From F1-60-MAGs149 sp037133755 (GTDB lineage: Bacteria > Actinomycetota > Thermoleophilia > Gaiellales > F1-60-MAGs149): a stretch of DNA of 45,851 nucleotides. This document shows, one piece after another, positions 24,112-32,548 of this stretch. Below the pieces are notes generated by a model, which made no database searches, was not told where the DNA came from, and was given only the letters and a program-made list of their open reading frames with translations. Both the position numbers and the translations under genes were made by a program. The DNA lies in the NCBI GenBank assembly GCA_037133755.1, contig JBAXNN010000017.1:1-45851 (forward strand). The letters run 5' to 3'. The number at the start of each line of letters is the position of its first letter. Position 1 is the first letter of the stretch.

Positions 24112-27100
24112 GTGGCTGGAGCACTTTGGCGTTCGGCGCTCGTCGTTGCACTGGTTGTTCTCACGGTGTCTTCTGCTCACGCAGGCACCGTTACCGGCAC
24201 GTTGACCGACACGAATGGACCAGTGGTCGGCAAGCCTGTCGTGGTCATGGATAACGGCGCCGACAACACGTTCGGCACGAGTGACGATCGGGCGGTTGGC
24301 AGCGGCGTCACGGCCGCCGGCGGTGCGTTCACCGTCACCGTGCCTACCGGTGGGGGTAATCCGACAGCGAACACCGACCCCGTTCAGGTGGTCGCGCAGG
24401 AGTTCGGCACGACGCCGGTCTCGCAGACCATCACGCTGTCCAGCGGGGCCGGCACTACCGGCACGATCCTGCTGCCGGTGTCGGGGACGACGTTCTCGCA
24501 GCTCGGCATCTTCGGCGGCCAGATCAGCCGCATCCTTGCGGGCGGCGCGCCGTGCGAGTTCTACGCCGTGACGTCCGTCATTCCTCAGCTGTTCGTCACG
24601 GTCGATTGCGGCGGCAACTGGTCGTCCGTGACGACGCAGACCGACTCGGCGACCCTCGGCCTGCCCGCCAACGGGTCGATTGACGCCGCAAACGCCGCCA
24701 CGAGCGGCGTGGCGGGCGAGATCGCCGCCATCGTCAGCGGTCGGGTCTACTACTCGCGCAACTACGGTACGACGTGGTCGTCCGTGGGTGGGACGGCGTT
24801 GAGCGGGCCGAGTCAGAGCCGCTACCTGTACTGGGGGCACGTGGGCACCAACGACGTCGTGCTGGTCCGCGACGGCGCCAACACGTACACGGCCGATCTC
24901 AACGCGGCGACGCCGACGTTGATCGACATGACGACGGACTACGTGGGCGCCTCCACCGACGGCATCGCGGTCGCGAACGGTGCCACGCAGCCGTACGTGG
25001 CGACCGCGTCCGCGTTCGCGAGCAACAGCACGACCGTGACGATCTACCCGTTGCAGGCGGGTGCGACACGCCCGAGCGCCAACGCGACGCTCGCCGGCAC
25101 CAGCGTTGCCGTCGCAACTCCGGGCGCGACGCCGGTGCTCGGCTTCGGCGGCACGACGGCCACTGGGCCGCCCGACGTGCTGCTGGTCGCCGACCTCAAA
25201 TCCGGGAACGACCCGATCACCGTGCTTGCCGACACTGCAGACGGGGCGACATTCACGGTCGGGCAGACGCGATCGGAAGTCACTACGGACTGCGGCTCCT
25301 CGATGGTGGGCGGGGTCAGCGAGGCCTCCGTCTCGCGCCAATCGGACCCGGGGGGCGCCACAGGGAGCATGATCGGGCTCGCCAGGTGTTCGCTGCAAGT
25401 CACGGCCAACTTCCTGACGCTCACGCCCAAGGTCGGTTCGGTCGCAGGCTTCGCGATCGACCCGGGGTATGACGATGCCCTCGTTGGTCAAGTTCTGATC
25501 GCCCCGCAGGGCGATCGCGGCATTCAGAAGTCCTCGCGTAGGGACGGCTCGAACGTGCCAATTTGGCCGATCGGCCCGCCGTTCTCGGACGACGCCGAGC
25601 CCGGCACTGGCGCCACCTCCGACGGCATCGCCGTCAACGGCCTGACCGTACCGGTCGTCAAGGAGGTCGCGTTCGGTCCGAACGGCGCCACGGACGTCGC
25701 CGTGATGTTCTCCACGTCCGGCGGCGGCCTCTGCCTGGCCTCCGATGACGGTCTCGCCACCACGGCGCACGTCAAGCCGGTGGTCGGTCGCGGTGGCCGC
25801 AGCGTGGCGTGGTGGAGCGGCACCGCCTCGCAGACGTGGATCCTCTGCGGCCACGGCGACGGCACGCTGTCGGGCGTACGCAACTGGACTCCGGCGACCG
25901 CTACGGTGACCTCGTCGATCGCGGTAAATGGTGCTTCCACATTCCGCCTTGACCCGAGTGGTGGCGGCAGCAATGGCCGCATCGACGCGATAGCTCCGAT
26001 TCCGAGCGCAGATGCTGCCTTCATCGGCGGCAAGATCGGCGCGAGCCCGTCGGTGACTGGCAAGATCTATCGGGAGGCGCTCGCGATCGCCGGCGGCAAT
26101 GTGGAGTTCGGGGCGGGTGCACCTGCATTCGCCCTGCCGGAGGCCGTCAGCCGCCTCAGGTACTGCCCGGCCGCCGGTTCGGCAGCCGGGTTCCAGGACG
26201 TGCTGTTTATCGGCACGTACGACCCGAAGACGGGTGACGGCGGCAACGCCACCAACCTCGGCGGCAAGGTGTACCGGCTGGCGAACGCCTCGACCGCCGC
26301 AAACGGCGCGACGCCCGTGGCGCTGACGGGCAGCGCCACTACCGGGGTCGGTGGCCTCGACGTCAACTGCGCCTCCGGCGTCCTCTTCGCCGGCTTCCGC
26401 CAGGAGAACGGCACAGGCGCGTCGCTGCAGCGGTCGACGGACGGCACGTCTCTCACCGACGTCACGGTGGCGGCCGGGCCGGCGCTCTCCGTCCGTTCCG
26501 TGGCGATGAATCCATCGTCGCCCAAGGAGATCGTGATCTCGAGCGGTGCCGACGGGTTCATCTACGGATCGCTCGACGGCGGTGCGACGTGGATTCTGGC
26601 CAACAACGCCACGCAGTTCCCCGGCGGGGTCAACTTCCAGAGCGAGGGCATTCCCGCGCTCGCGATTCCGCCCGGGCTCGTGCGCCAGTCGCTGATTGCA
26701 CCCAGAGGCGGCGGCTTCCACAACGTGGTGCAGAACGTGTACGCGCTCGCCGCGGTCTCGTCGTCATCGACGGTCGTCGGGTCGGGTGGTGGCGCCTACA
26801 AGTCGTCGCTCCGCTCGGGTCTGACTTCCGGCGGGGGCGGTGCTGGTGGTGGCGGCGGCGGGTCCGGCGGCGGCGCGAGTGGAGGTGGGGCAGCGGCGCC
26901 CAGCAGCGGCTCGTCCTCGACGACGGGCAAGGCGACCGTGACCACACGTATCGCGGCGGCGAAGTGGTCCGCGGCGAAGAAGACGATCACGGCGAACGTG
27001 ACGGTGCAGAAGGCAGGCAAGGTCACCGTGACCGTGTCGCTCAAGAACGGCGCCAAGCTCACCAAGGTCACGACCGGGTCGGCCACCGTGAAGAAGGCCG

Positions 27101-27201
27101 GCACCAGTGCAGCGGTCTTCACCGTGCTGAAGCGGCTTGCGAAGGGCAGCTATGTGCTGACCATCGCCGGCGGCGGCACGACGAGCCTCACGGTTCGCTG
27201 A
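24112..27201 (+). CDS. Large secreted beta-propeller-like protein with Gly-rich linker (1029 aa)
   Basis: A signal peptide spans residues 1-24 (ending S-S-A-H-A). Residues 25-125 resemble a carboxypeptidase-regulatory or Ig-like domain. The long middle (about 130-900) has repeats of the kind Y-S-R-N-Y-G-T-T-W-S-S-V, D-C-G-G-N-W-S-S-V and S-L-D-G-G-A-T-W-I-L, the Asp-box pattern of BNR/sortilin-type propellers. A Gly/Ser linker follows (about 903-940), then a Lys/Thr/Val-rich beta domain of about 85 residues. No sorting signal or transmembrane helix is seen at the C-terminus. AGGAGG lies 5 bases before the GTG. It probably binds a surface glycan or protein; function unknown. Confidence 0.8.
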   Translation: MAGALWRSALVVALVVLTVSSAHAGTVTGTLTDTNGPVVGKPVVVMDNGADNTFGTSDDRAVGSGVTAAGGAFTVTVPTGGGNPTANTDPVQVVAQEFGTTPVSQTITLSSGAGTTGTILLPVSGTTFSQLGIFGGQISRILAGGAPCEFYAVTSVIPQLFVTVDCGGNWSSVTTQTDSATLGLPANGSIDAANAATSGVAGEIAAIVSGRVYYSRNYGTTWSSVGGTALSGPSQSRYLYWGHVGTNDVVLVRDGANTYTADLNAATPTLIDMTTDYVGASTDGIAVANGATQPYVATASAFASNSTTVTIYPLQAGATRPSANATLAGTSVAVATPGATPVLGFGGTTATGPPDVLLVADLKSGNDPITVLADTADGATFTVGQTRSEVTTDCGSSMVGGVSEASVSRQSDPGGATGSMIGLARCSLQVTANFLTLTPKVGSVAGFAIDPGYDDALVGQVLIAPQGDRGIQKSSRRDGSNVPIWPIGPPFSDDAEPGTGATSDGIAVNGLTVPVVKEVAFGPNGATDVAVMFSTSGGGLCLASDDGLATTAHVKPVVGRGGRSVAWWSGTASQTWILCGHGDGTLSGVRNWTPATATVTSSIAVNGASTFRLDPSGGGSNGRIDAIAPIPSADAAFIGGKIGASPSVTGKIYREALAIAGGNVEFGAGAPAFALPEAVSRLRYCPAAGSAAGFQDVLFIGTYDPKTGDGGNATNLGGKVYRLANASTAANGATPVALTGSATTGVGGLDVNCASGVLFAGFRQENGTGASLQRSTDGTSLTDVTVAAGPALSVRSVAMNPSSPKEIVISSGADGFIYGSLDGGATWILANNATQFPGGVNFQSEGIPALAIPPGLVRQSLIAPRGGGFHNVVQNVYALAAVSSSSTVVGSGGGAYKSSLRSGLTSGGGGAGGGGGGSGGGASGGGAAAPSSGSSSTTGKATVTTRIAAAKWSAAKKTITANVTVQKAGKVTVTVSLKNGAKLTKVTTGSATVKKAGTSAAVFTVLKRLAKGSYVLTIAGGGTTSLTVR

Positions 27202-27213
27202 CAGGCTGATATC

Positions 27214-27244
27214 CGCGCGCCCCGACGATGCGTCGGGGCGCGCG
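27214..27244 (+). terminator. Strong hairpin terminator before the dcw cluster
   Basis: A perfect 14-base-pair GC-rich stem (27214-27227 with 27231-27244) closes the loop ATG, 12 bases past the stop of the secreted protein. It isolates the dcw promoter from upstream transcription. Confidence 0.8.
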
Positions 27245-27353
27245 TCAGCCTTCGCGCGGTGGGGCGAAGTGGGATGGCGCGGCTTCGCGCTGTCACAAAG
27301 TGCGGTCCCGGTCACCGTGCGAATTGCCCGTTTTCCGCATAGCCATGCGAATA

Positions 27354-27367
27354 CGAACGTATGTTCG
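27354..27367. promoter_or_regulatory. LexA/SOS-box-like palindrome upstream of mraZ
   Basis: CGAACGTATGTTCG is a perfect palindrome of the form CGAAC-N4-GTTCG, the LexA site of actinobacteria and bacilli. It ends 15 bases before the -35 box of the mraZ promoter. Binding by LexA is inferred from the match only. Confidence 0.55.
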
Positions 27368-27382
27368 TGTGGAGGGTTGGAG

Positions 27383-27411
27383 TTGCAAGGTGGAGTCAAG
27401 TGGGGTAAAGT
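27383..27411 (+). promoter_or_regulatory. Promoter of the dcw cluster
   Basis: TTGCAA (27383-27388), a 17-base spacer and TAAAGT (27406-27411) place the transcript start near 27418, about 57 bases before mraZ. The promoter overlaps the MraZ boxes. Confidence 0.6.
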
Positions 27412-27424
27412 GGGGCAACTTGGT
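27390..27424 (+). promoter_or_regulatory. MraZ operator, 10-base direct repeats
   Basis: TGGAG at 27391, TGGGG at 27401, TGGGG at 27411 and TGG at 27421 are spaced exactly 10 bases apart, the pattern bound by MraZ (TGGGN repeats). They cover the spacer and the -10 box, so MraZ should repress its own operon. Confidence 0.75.
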
Positions 27425-27474
27425 ACAGAGGGGGGACCGCAGTGGGACCCCCGACCACCACGGAAACGACCCCC

Positions 27475-27909
27475 ATGCTGCTTGGCGAATACGCACAGAA
27501 GCTCGACGAGAAGAACCGAGTGACGGTTCCCTCGCGGCTGCGCGAACCGTTCGCCGACGGCGTGTTCGTGACTCGTGGCCTCGACGGCTGCGTCGCGATC
27601 TACGCGCGTGACGGCTGGGACGCCTTCGTGGAGCAGCAGATCAGCCGCCTCGATCCGTTTACCCGTGAGGGGCGCCAGATGGAGCGCTACCTGTTCGGCG
27701 GCGCGGTGGAGGCCGAGCTCGACCGGCAGGGTCGCGTGGCTGTGCCGGCGCCGCTCATGCAGCACGCCGAGTTGAACCGCGAGATCGTCGTCGTCGGCGT
27801 CCGCGACCGTCTGGAGATCTGGGATCGCGTGGCCTGGGAACGCGGCCTCGCCGAGCTGGAAGGGAGCGCCGAGAATGTCGCAGAGCGCCTGGTCCGTGAT
27901 GCCCGCTAA
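27475..27909 (+). CDS. mraZ: Transcriptional regulator MraZ
   Basis: MraZ is the DNA-binding repressor that controls the division and cell-wall cluster. The 144-residue product has the two AbrB-like halves of the family, M-L-L-G-E-Y-A-Q-K-L-D-E-K-N-R-V-T-V-P at the start and E-L-D-R-Q-G-R-V-A-V-P-A-P-L near residue 85. The ATG at 27475 was chosen because the family begins M(L/F)xGEY; an in-frame ATG 11 codons earlier is unlikely. Its own operator lies upstream at 27390. Confidence 0.95.
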   Translation: MLLGEYAQKLDEKNRVTVPSRLREPFADGVFVTRGLDGCVAIYARDGWDAFVEQQISRLDPFTREGRQMERYLFGGAVEAELDRQGRVAVPAPLMQHAELNREIVVVGVRDRLEIWDRVAWERGLAELEGSAENVAERLVRDAR

Positions 27910-28870
27910 CGCCGCGATCCACGATCCGGTTCTCGCCCACGAGGTCGTGGCGCTGCTCGACGTGGCGCCCGGCATGACCGTCGTCGACGGCACGTTCGGT
28001 GCTGGCGGCCACGCCTCGATGCTGTCCGAGGTCATGAACGGCCGCGGTGCGTACGTCGCCATCGACCGCGACCCGTCCGTCGAGAACCGCGCCCGGTCGT
28101 TCCGCGCCTCGCACCCCGACATGGCCGTGCGCCTGCTCAAGCGCGACTTCGTCGACGGTTTCCGTTCGCTGGCCGTCGAGGGCGTGCAGGCCGACGCCAT
28201 CCTGCTCGACCTCGGCGTCTCCTCGATGCAGATCGATCAGCCCGAGCGCGGCTTCTCGTACGCCGTCGATGCGCCGCTCGATATGCGCATGGATCCGCGT
28301 GGCGGACAGACCGCCGCCGATCTGCTCGCCGAGCTGTCCGAGCGCGACCTCAGCGACCTGTTCAGCCGCTACGGCGAGGAGCGCTACAGCCGGCAGATCG
28401 CTCGCGCCATCTGCCGTCGCCGCACCTCGCAGCCGTACGAGCGCAGCGCTGACCTCGTCGACACGATCCGCCACGCCATCCCGACGCCCGCCCAGTTCGG
28501 CTCGGGACACCCCGCCAAGCGCGTCTTCCAGGCACTCCGCATCGCCGTCAACGACGAGCTGACGATGGTGGAGGAGGGGCTCGAGGCCGCGATGCAGATC
28601 CTCAAGCCCGGCGGCCGCATCGCCGTCATCTCGTTCCACTCGCTCGAGGACCGCATCGTCAAGGACTTCTTCCGCGCCGCCGCCTCGCCGTGCATCTGCC
28701 CGCCCGATCTGCCGATGTGCGGTTGCGGTCGCCAGGCCACGCTGCGCGTCCTCACCTCGCGCGTGGTGCGCCCCGGTGCCGCCGAACTCGATCGCAATCC
28801 CCGGGCTGCCTCGTCGCGTCTCCGCGTCGCCGAGCGCACCGATGCCCCGCTGCCGAAGGACGCCGCCTGA
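27875..28870 (+). CDS. rsmH: 16S rRNA (cytosine1402-N4)-methyltransferase
   Basis: RsmH (MraW) methylates C1402 in the decoding centre of 16S rRNA using S-adenosylmethionine. Conserved parts are I-H-D-P-V-L-A-H-E-V, the SAM motif V-D-G-T-F-G-A-G-G-H-A-S, A-I-D-R-D-P, I-L-L-D-L-G-V-S-S-M-Q-I-D and the I-S-F-H-S-L-E-D-R segment. The ATG at 27875 has GAAGGGAG 8 bases upstream and overlaps mraZ by 35 bases. An ATG at 27899, nearer the conserved core, is the alternative. Length is normal (331 residues). Confidence 0.95.
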   Translation: MSQSAWSVMPANAAIHDPVLAHEVVALLDVAPGMTVVDGTFGAGGHASMLSEVMNGRGAYVAIDRDPSVENRARSFRASHPDMAVRLLKRDFVDGFRSLAVEGVQADAILLDLGVSSMQIDQPERGFSYAVDAPLDMRMDPRGGQTAADLLAELSERDLSDLFSRYGEERYSRQIARAICRRRTSQPYERSADLVDTIRHAIPTPAQFGSGHPAKRVFQALRIAVNDELTMVEEGLEAAMQILKPGGRIAVISFHSLEDRIVKDFFRAAASPCICPPDLPMCGCGRQATLRVLTSRVVRPGAAELDRNPRAASSRLRVAERTDAPLPKDAA

Positions 28871-29331
28871 TGGCTGTTGCGCTCCCGCGTCAGGCGCCGA
28901 GTGCGCCGCGTCGCCGCACGACCACGGCACCGACGTCGCGTCCCGTTGATGGCGGCCGCGCACGCAAGGCGCCGAAGCGCGCCTCGACGCTCAACGGCAA
29001 GGCCACGATCCATCGCAGCACTGCAGGTCGCGCGTCGGTCGGTGCGCGTCCGTTCCGCATCGCCGCGATCATCGCGGTGGTGGGTGTGATCCTCTCGATG
29101 ATCGTGTACCTGCACGTCGCCTCGCTCCGCGCCACCATGCAGGCAGGCGCATTGCGCGCGCAGGTCGAACAGACGCAGAACGACGCCGCCAACGTCCAGG
29201 CGCAGACCGAGCAGCGCCTCGCCGATGGGCGGGTCGAGCGCGCGGCGGCTGCGTACGGGATGGTGCTCGTGCCGTCCGAGGCGATGCAGACGTTGAAGAT
29301 CCGCATCCCCAAGGATCTGCAGACGAACTGA
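28870..29331 (+). CDS. ftsL: FtsL-like division protein (153 aa)
   Basis: The position between rsmH and ftsI and the architecture identify this fast-evolving protein. A basic, Pro/Arg-rich cytoplasmic region (1-62) precedes one transmembrane helix (about 63-84), and an extracytoplasmic coiled coil follows (about 88-125, R-A-Q-V-E-Q-T-Q-N-D-A-A-N-V-Q-A-Q-T-E). FtsL links the division proteins and activates FtsI/FtsW. The sequence itself is not diagnostic. The ATG overlaps the rsmH stop by one base (TGATG). Confidence 0.75.
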   Translation: MAVALPRQAPSAPRRRTTTAPTSRPVDGGRARKAPKRASTLNGKATIHRSTAGRASVGARPFRIAAIIAVVGVILSMIVYLHVASLRATMQAGALRAQVEQTQNDAANVQAQTEQRLADGRVERAAAAYGMVLVPSEAMQTLKIRIPKDLQTN

Positions 29332-29332
29332 C

Positions 29333-31087
29333 GTGGCCACGCGGACCGCTCCCCCTCGTACGCCGCGGCGCCGCACCCGGACCCCGCAGACGCCGCCGCC
29401 TGAGCGTCGCATCCGCTGGCTGTTGATCGCCGCTGGCATCTTCCTCGCCATCTGTCTTGCCCGTGCCGTGCAGATGCAGGTCGTCGATGGCGGGTTCTAC
29501 GACAGTCGTGCCAGCGGCCAGCATCGCAACGAGATCGTCACGCCCGCGCAGCGCGGTGCGATCCTCGATCGAGACGGCTACCGCCTCGCGTTGACCGAAG
29601 AGGCCAGCACGGTCGGTGCGACGCCGTCGCTCGTCACGGATCCGGCACGCCTCATTGCCGCGGTCGCCGCCGCCAGCGGGGAGTCGCCCGACACGATCAT
29701 GCAGCGCCTCAACGCCGAGGGCGTGTCGCACGTCGACTTGGCGCGTGAGGTGCCCAAGGCGCAGGTCAAGCAGTTGGAGGCGCTCAAGCTGAAGGGACTC
29801 GATTTCGCCCCGGCGCAGCGTCGTGTGTACCCGAGCGCGATTGCCGCTCCGCTCATCGGCGTCACCGATGTGGAGGGCAAGGGCGTCGCGGGCCTCGAGC
29901 TCCAGTACGACAAGGTGCTGCGGGGCAAGGACGGCCTCGAGATCCGCACGTCGGATCCGGCCGGCAACGCGATCAGCGTGGTGCGGAATCAGCAGATGCA
30001 GCCGGGTCACACCATCAGCACGGGCATTGATCGCCAGGTGCAGACCGAGGCCGAGGCGGTCGCCGCTGCGACGCGCCTGCAGTACCGCGCGAAGGCGGTG
30101 ACGGCGATCGTGCTCCAGCCGACGACGGGCGAGATCCTCGCCATGGCCACTGCGCCGCTCCCCAAGGACGGCACGTTCCGAGAGGCCACGGCCGATCAGT
30201 TGCGCCTACGCGGCATCACGGACCAGTATGAGCCGGGTTCGACGTTCAAAGCCGTGACGATGGGGGCGGGCCTGTCGACGGGCCGCATCACGCCGAACAC
30301 GCGGGTGGAGGTCGGCAGCGAGTGGCAGCTCTACGACGGCATCCTCCACGATTCGCATTCCGAGCCGGGCGTGAAGACCGCGACCGAGGCGCTCCGCATC
30401 TCGTCGAACATCGGTGTCGCCAAGCTGGCCTATGAGCACCTCTCGTCGCCGGGGCACCGCGACAGCGTGCTGTCGCAATGGATTGATCGCTTCGGATTTG
30501 GCATGCCGACCGGTATCGACCTGCCGGGCGAGGTGCCGGGCACCGTGCCCGAGTACGGCCAGTGGTCGGGCACGTCGCCGCTCAACATTCCGATCGGACA
30601 CGGCATTGCCGCGACCCCGATTCAGATCGCCCAGCTCTACGCCACGATCGCCAACGACGGTGTCCAGATCCAGCCGCACGTCGTGACGCGTATCGACGGC
30701 CAAGGACCGGTGCAGGCGCCGCGCAAGCGGATCATGCCGGCGCGCGCCGCGCGGACGCTCGCACGCATGCTCGAAGGTGTGGTCTCCGATCAGGGCACCG
30801 GCTCTGCCGCTGCCATTCCCGGCTATTCCGTGGCGGGTAAGACCGGCACCACCAAGAAGCTGAACAACGACGGGACGTACTCGGACTCCCGCTATCTCTC
30901 GTGGTTCGTCGGCTTTGCACCGGTCGATCACCCCAAGGTCCTGACGCTGATCATGGTCGACGAGCCGCACGGTGGGCAGTACTACGGTGGCGAAGTGGCA
31001 GGACCGGCCTTCGCGAAGCTGACGGCGCGTGCGCTGACGGCGCTCGGCGCCCAGATGGATCAGCCCAGTTCGGCCTCCGCCGGCTGA
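29333..31087 (+). CDS. ftsI: Penicillin-binding protein, division transpeptidase
   Basis: FtsI cross-links septal peptidoglycan outside the membrane. The 584-residue product has a basic Pro-rich N-terminus, one membrane helix (about 27-45), the dimerisation domain (G-A-I-L-D-R-D-G near residue 75) and the transpeptidase domain with S303-T-F-K306, S357-S-N359 and K503-T-G. There are no C-terminal PASTA domains. The GTG start is one base past the ftsL stop. The gap of 45 bases to murE carries a new -10 box, so the operon may be divided here. Confidence 0.94.
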   Translation: MATRTAPPRTPRRRTRTPQTPPPERRIRWLLIAAGIFLAICLARAVQMQVVDGGFYDSRASGQHRNEIVTPAQRGAILDRDGYRLALTEEASTVGATPSLVTDPARLIAAVAAASGESPDTIMQRLNAEGVSHVDLAREVPKAQVKQLEALKLKGLDFAPAQRRVYPSAIAAPLIGVTDVEGKGVAGLELQYDKVLRGKDGLEIRTSDPAGNAISVVRNQQMQPGHTISTGIDRQVQTEAEAVAAATRLQYRAKAVTAIVLQPTTGEILAMATAPLPKDGTFREATADQLRLRGITDQYEPGSTFKAVTMGAGLSTGRITPNTRVEVGSEWQLYDGILHDSHSEPGVKTATEALRISSNIGVAKLAYEHLSSPGHRDSVLSQWIDRFGFGMPTGIDLPGEVPGTVPEYGQWSGTSPLNIPIGHGIAATPIQIAQLYATIANDGVQIQPHVVTRIDGQGPVQAPRKRIMPARAARTLARMLEGVVSDQGTGSAAAIPGYSVAGKTGTTKKLNNDGTYSDSRYLSWFVGFAPVDHPKVLTLIMVDEPHGGQYYGGEVAGPAFAKLTARALTALGAQMDQPSSASAG

Positions 31088-31119
31088 GCAGCCCTCAAGA
31101 TGGCCGCGATAGCGCGCAC

Positions 31120-31125
31120 TAGACT
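31120..31125 (+). promoter_or_regulatory. -10 box TAGACT, leaderless start of murE
   Basis: TAGACT ends 7 bases before the GTG at 31133, which suggests an internal promoter in the dcw cluster driving murE to ftsW. Confidence 0.55.
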
Positions 31126-31132
31126 CCGTTAG

Positions 31133-32548
31133 GTGCTGCTCTCGGACCTCCTCGGTCCCGTTCACGCGCGGGCGACGACGCTTCCCATCGATGGCGTCGA
31201 CGTTGGCGACCTCGCATACGACTCGCGTCGTGTGCAGGACGGGACACTGTTCTTCTGCGTCCCCGGCGCGACGACGGACGGACACGATCACGCTGAAGCG
31301 GCGATTGCGGCGGGTGCCTGCGCCCTGGTGGTCGAACGCGAGCTCGACGTCGCGGTCCCGCAGATCGTTGTCGACTCGTGCCGCGCCGCCATGGGCCCCA
31401 TCGCCGATGCGTTCTTCGGCCACCCCAGTGAGCAGTTGCTCGTCCTTGCGGTGACCGGCACGAATGGGAAGACGACGACCGCCTACCTGCAGCACGCGAT
31501 CCTGACCGCCGCAGGCCACTCGACGGGGCTGCTGGGCACCGTCGAACGTCGCATTGGCGGTGTTGTCGAAACCGCGCAGCGCACGACGGCAGAGGCGATC
31601 GATCTGCACCGGGACTTTCGGCGCATGGTCGATGCGGGTGACACGGCGTGTGCGATGGAGGTGTCCTCCCATGCGCTGGATCAGCATCGCGTCGGTGGGG
31701 TTCGCTTCGCCGCCGCGGCGTTTACCAACCTCACGCAGGACCATCTCGACTACCACGCCGACATGGAGGCGTACTTCGCCGCCAAGGCACTGCTGTTCGA
31801 CGGACGCTGCCCGACCGCAGCCAACGCCGACGATGCGTACGGGCGGCGCCTACCGGCCGATCTGCGCTTCGGCCTCGATGCCGAAGACGCCGATGTACGC
31901 GCGGTGGACGTGCGTTACGGCCCAGCCGGCACGGCCTTGACGATGCAGACACCATGGGGTGAGGGGGCGCTCGAGATCCGGCTCGTTGGTCGGTTCAACG
32001 TGGAGAACGCGCTGGCCGCCGCTGCCAGTGCCGGGCTCGCCGGCGTGCCGTTTGCGGCGATCATCGCCGGGCTGTCGGGGCTGACGGGCGTGCCAGGTCG
32101 ACTCGAGGTCGTCTCAACTGATCAGCCGTTCGGGGTCGTGGTCGATTACGCGCACACCGCCGACGCGCTCGAGAACGTGTTGCGTGCTGTGCGGCCGCTT
32201 GCCACAGGGCGCGTGATCGTCGTCTTCGGCTGCGGCGGTGATCGTGACCGCGGCAAGCGTCCCGCGATGGCGCGCGCTGCCTGCAGGCTGGCCGACCACG
32301 TGATCATCACGACCGACAACCCGCGCAGCGAGGATCCACTGGCGATCATCGCCGAGATCGAGGCGGGTGCCGACGGCCGTCATGAGGTCGAGGCCGATCG
32401 TCGTCGCGCCATCCAACGCGCCATCGGGATGGCCGGGACGGGCGACGTTGTGCTGATCGCCGGCAAAGGCCACGAGCAGGGCCAGGACGTGGCGGGCGTC
32501 ATCTCCCCGTTCGACGATCGCGAAGTGGCACGCGAGGTGCTCGCATGA
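31133..32548 (+). CDS. murE: UDP-MurNAc-tripeptide synthetase, meso-diaminopimelate type
   Basis: MurE adds the third residue to the peptidoglycan stem peptide. The 471-residue product has the three Mur ligase domains: N-terminal (D-S-R-R-V near residue 30), central ATP-binding with V-T-G-T-N-G-K-T-T-T near residue 110, and C-terminal with D-Y-A-H-T and D-N-P-R-S-E-D-P. The DNPR motif selects meso-diaminopimelic acid over lysine, so the wall is predicted to be of the DAP type. GTG start from the -10 box 7 bases upstream. The stop overlaps murF as ATGA. Confidence 0.96.
   Translation: MLLSDLLGPVHARATTLPIDGVDVGDLAYDSRRVQDGTLFFCVPGATTDGHDHAEAAIAAGACALVVERELDVAVPQIVVDSCRAAMGPIADAFFGHPSEQLLVLAVTGTNGKTTTAYLQHAILTAAGHSTGLLGTVERRIGGVVETAQRTTAEAIDLHRDFRRMVDAGDTACAMEVSSHALDQHRVGGVRFAAAAFTNLTQDHLDYHADMEAYFAAKALLFDGRCPTAANADDAYGRRLPADLRFGLDAEDADVRAVDVRYGPAGTALTMQTPWGEGALEIRLVGRFNVENALAAAASAGLAGVPFAAIIAGLSGLTGVPGRLEVVSTDQPFGVVVDYAHTADALENVLRAVRPLATGRVIVVFGCGGDRDRGKRPAMARAACRLADHVIITTDNPRSEDPLAIIAEIEAGADGRHEVEADRRRAIQRAIGMAGTGDVVLIAGKGHEQGQDVAGVISPFDDREVAREVLA

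Noticed and set aside
23731..26721. Minus-strand open frame of 996 codons opposite the PfkB and propeller genes
   Set aside because: The product is Arg/Gly/Asp-rich without domains, and the plus-strand frame has a signal peptide, ribosome binding site and terminator.
26840..26910. Short tandem repeats of GGC/GGT/GGA codons
   Set aside because: They encode the Gly/Ser-rich hinge of the secreted protein and are not a separate DNA element.
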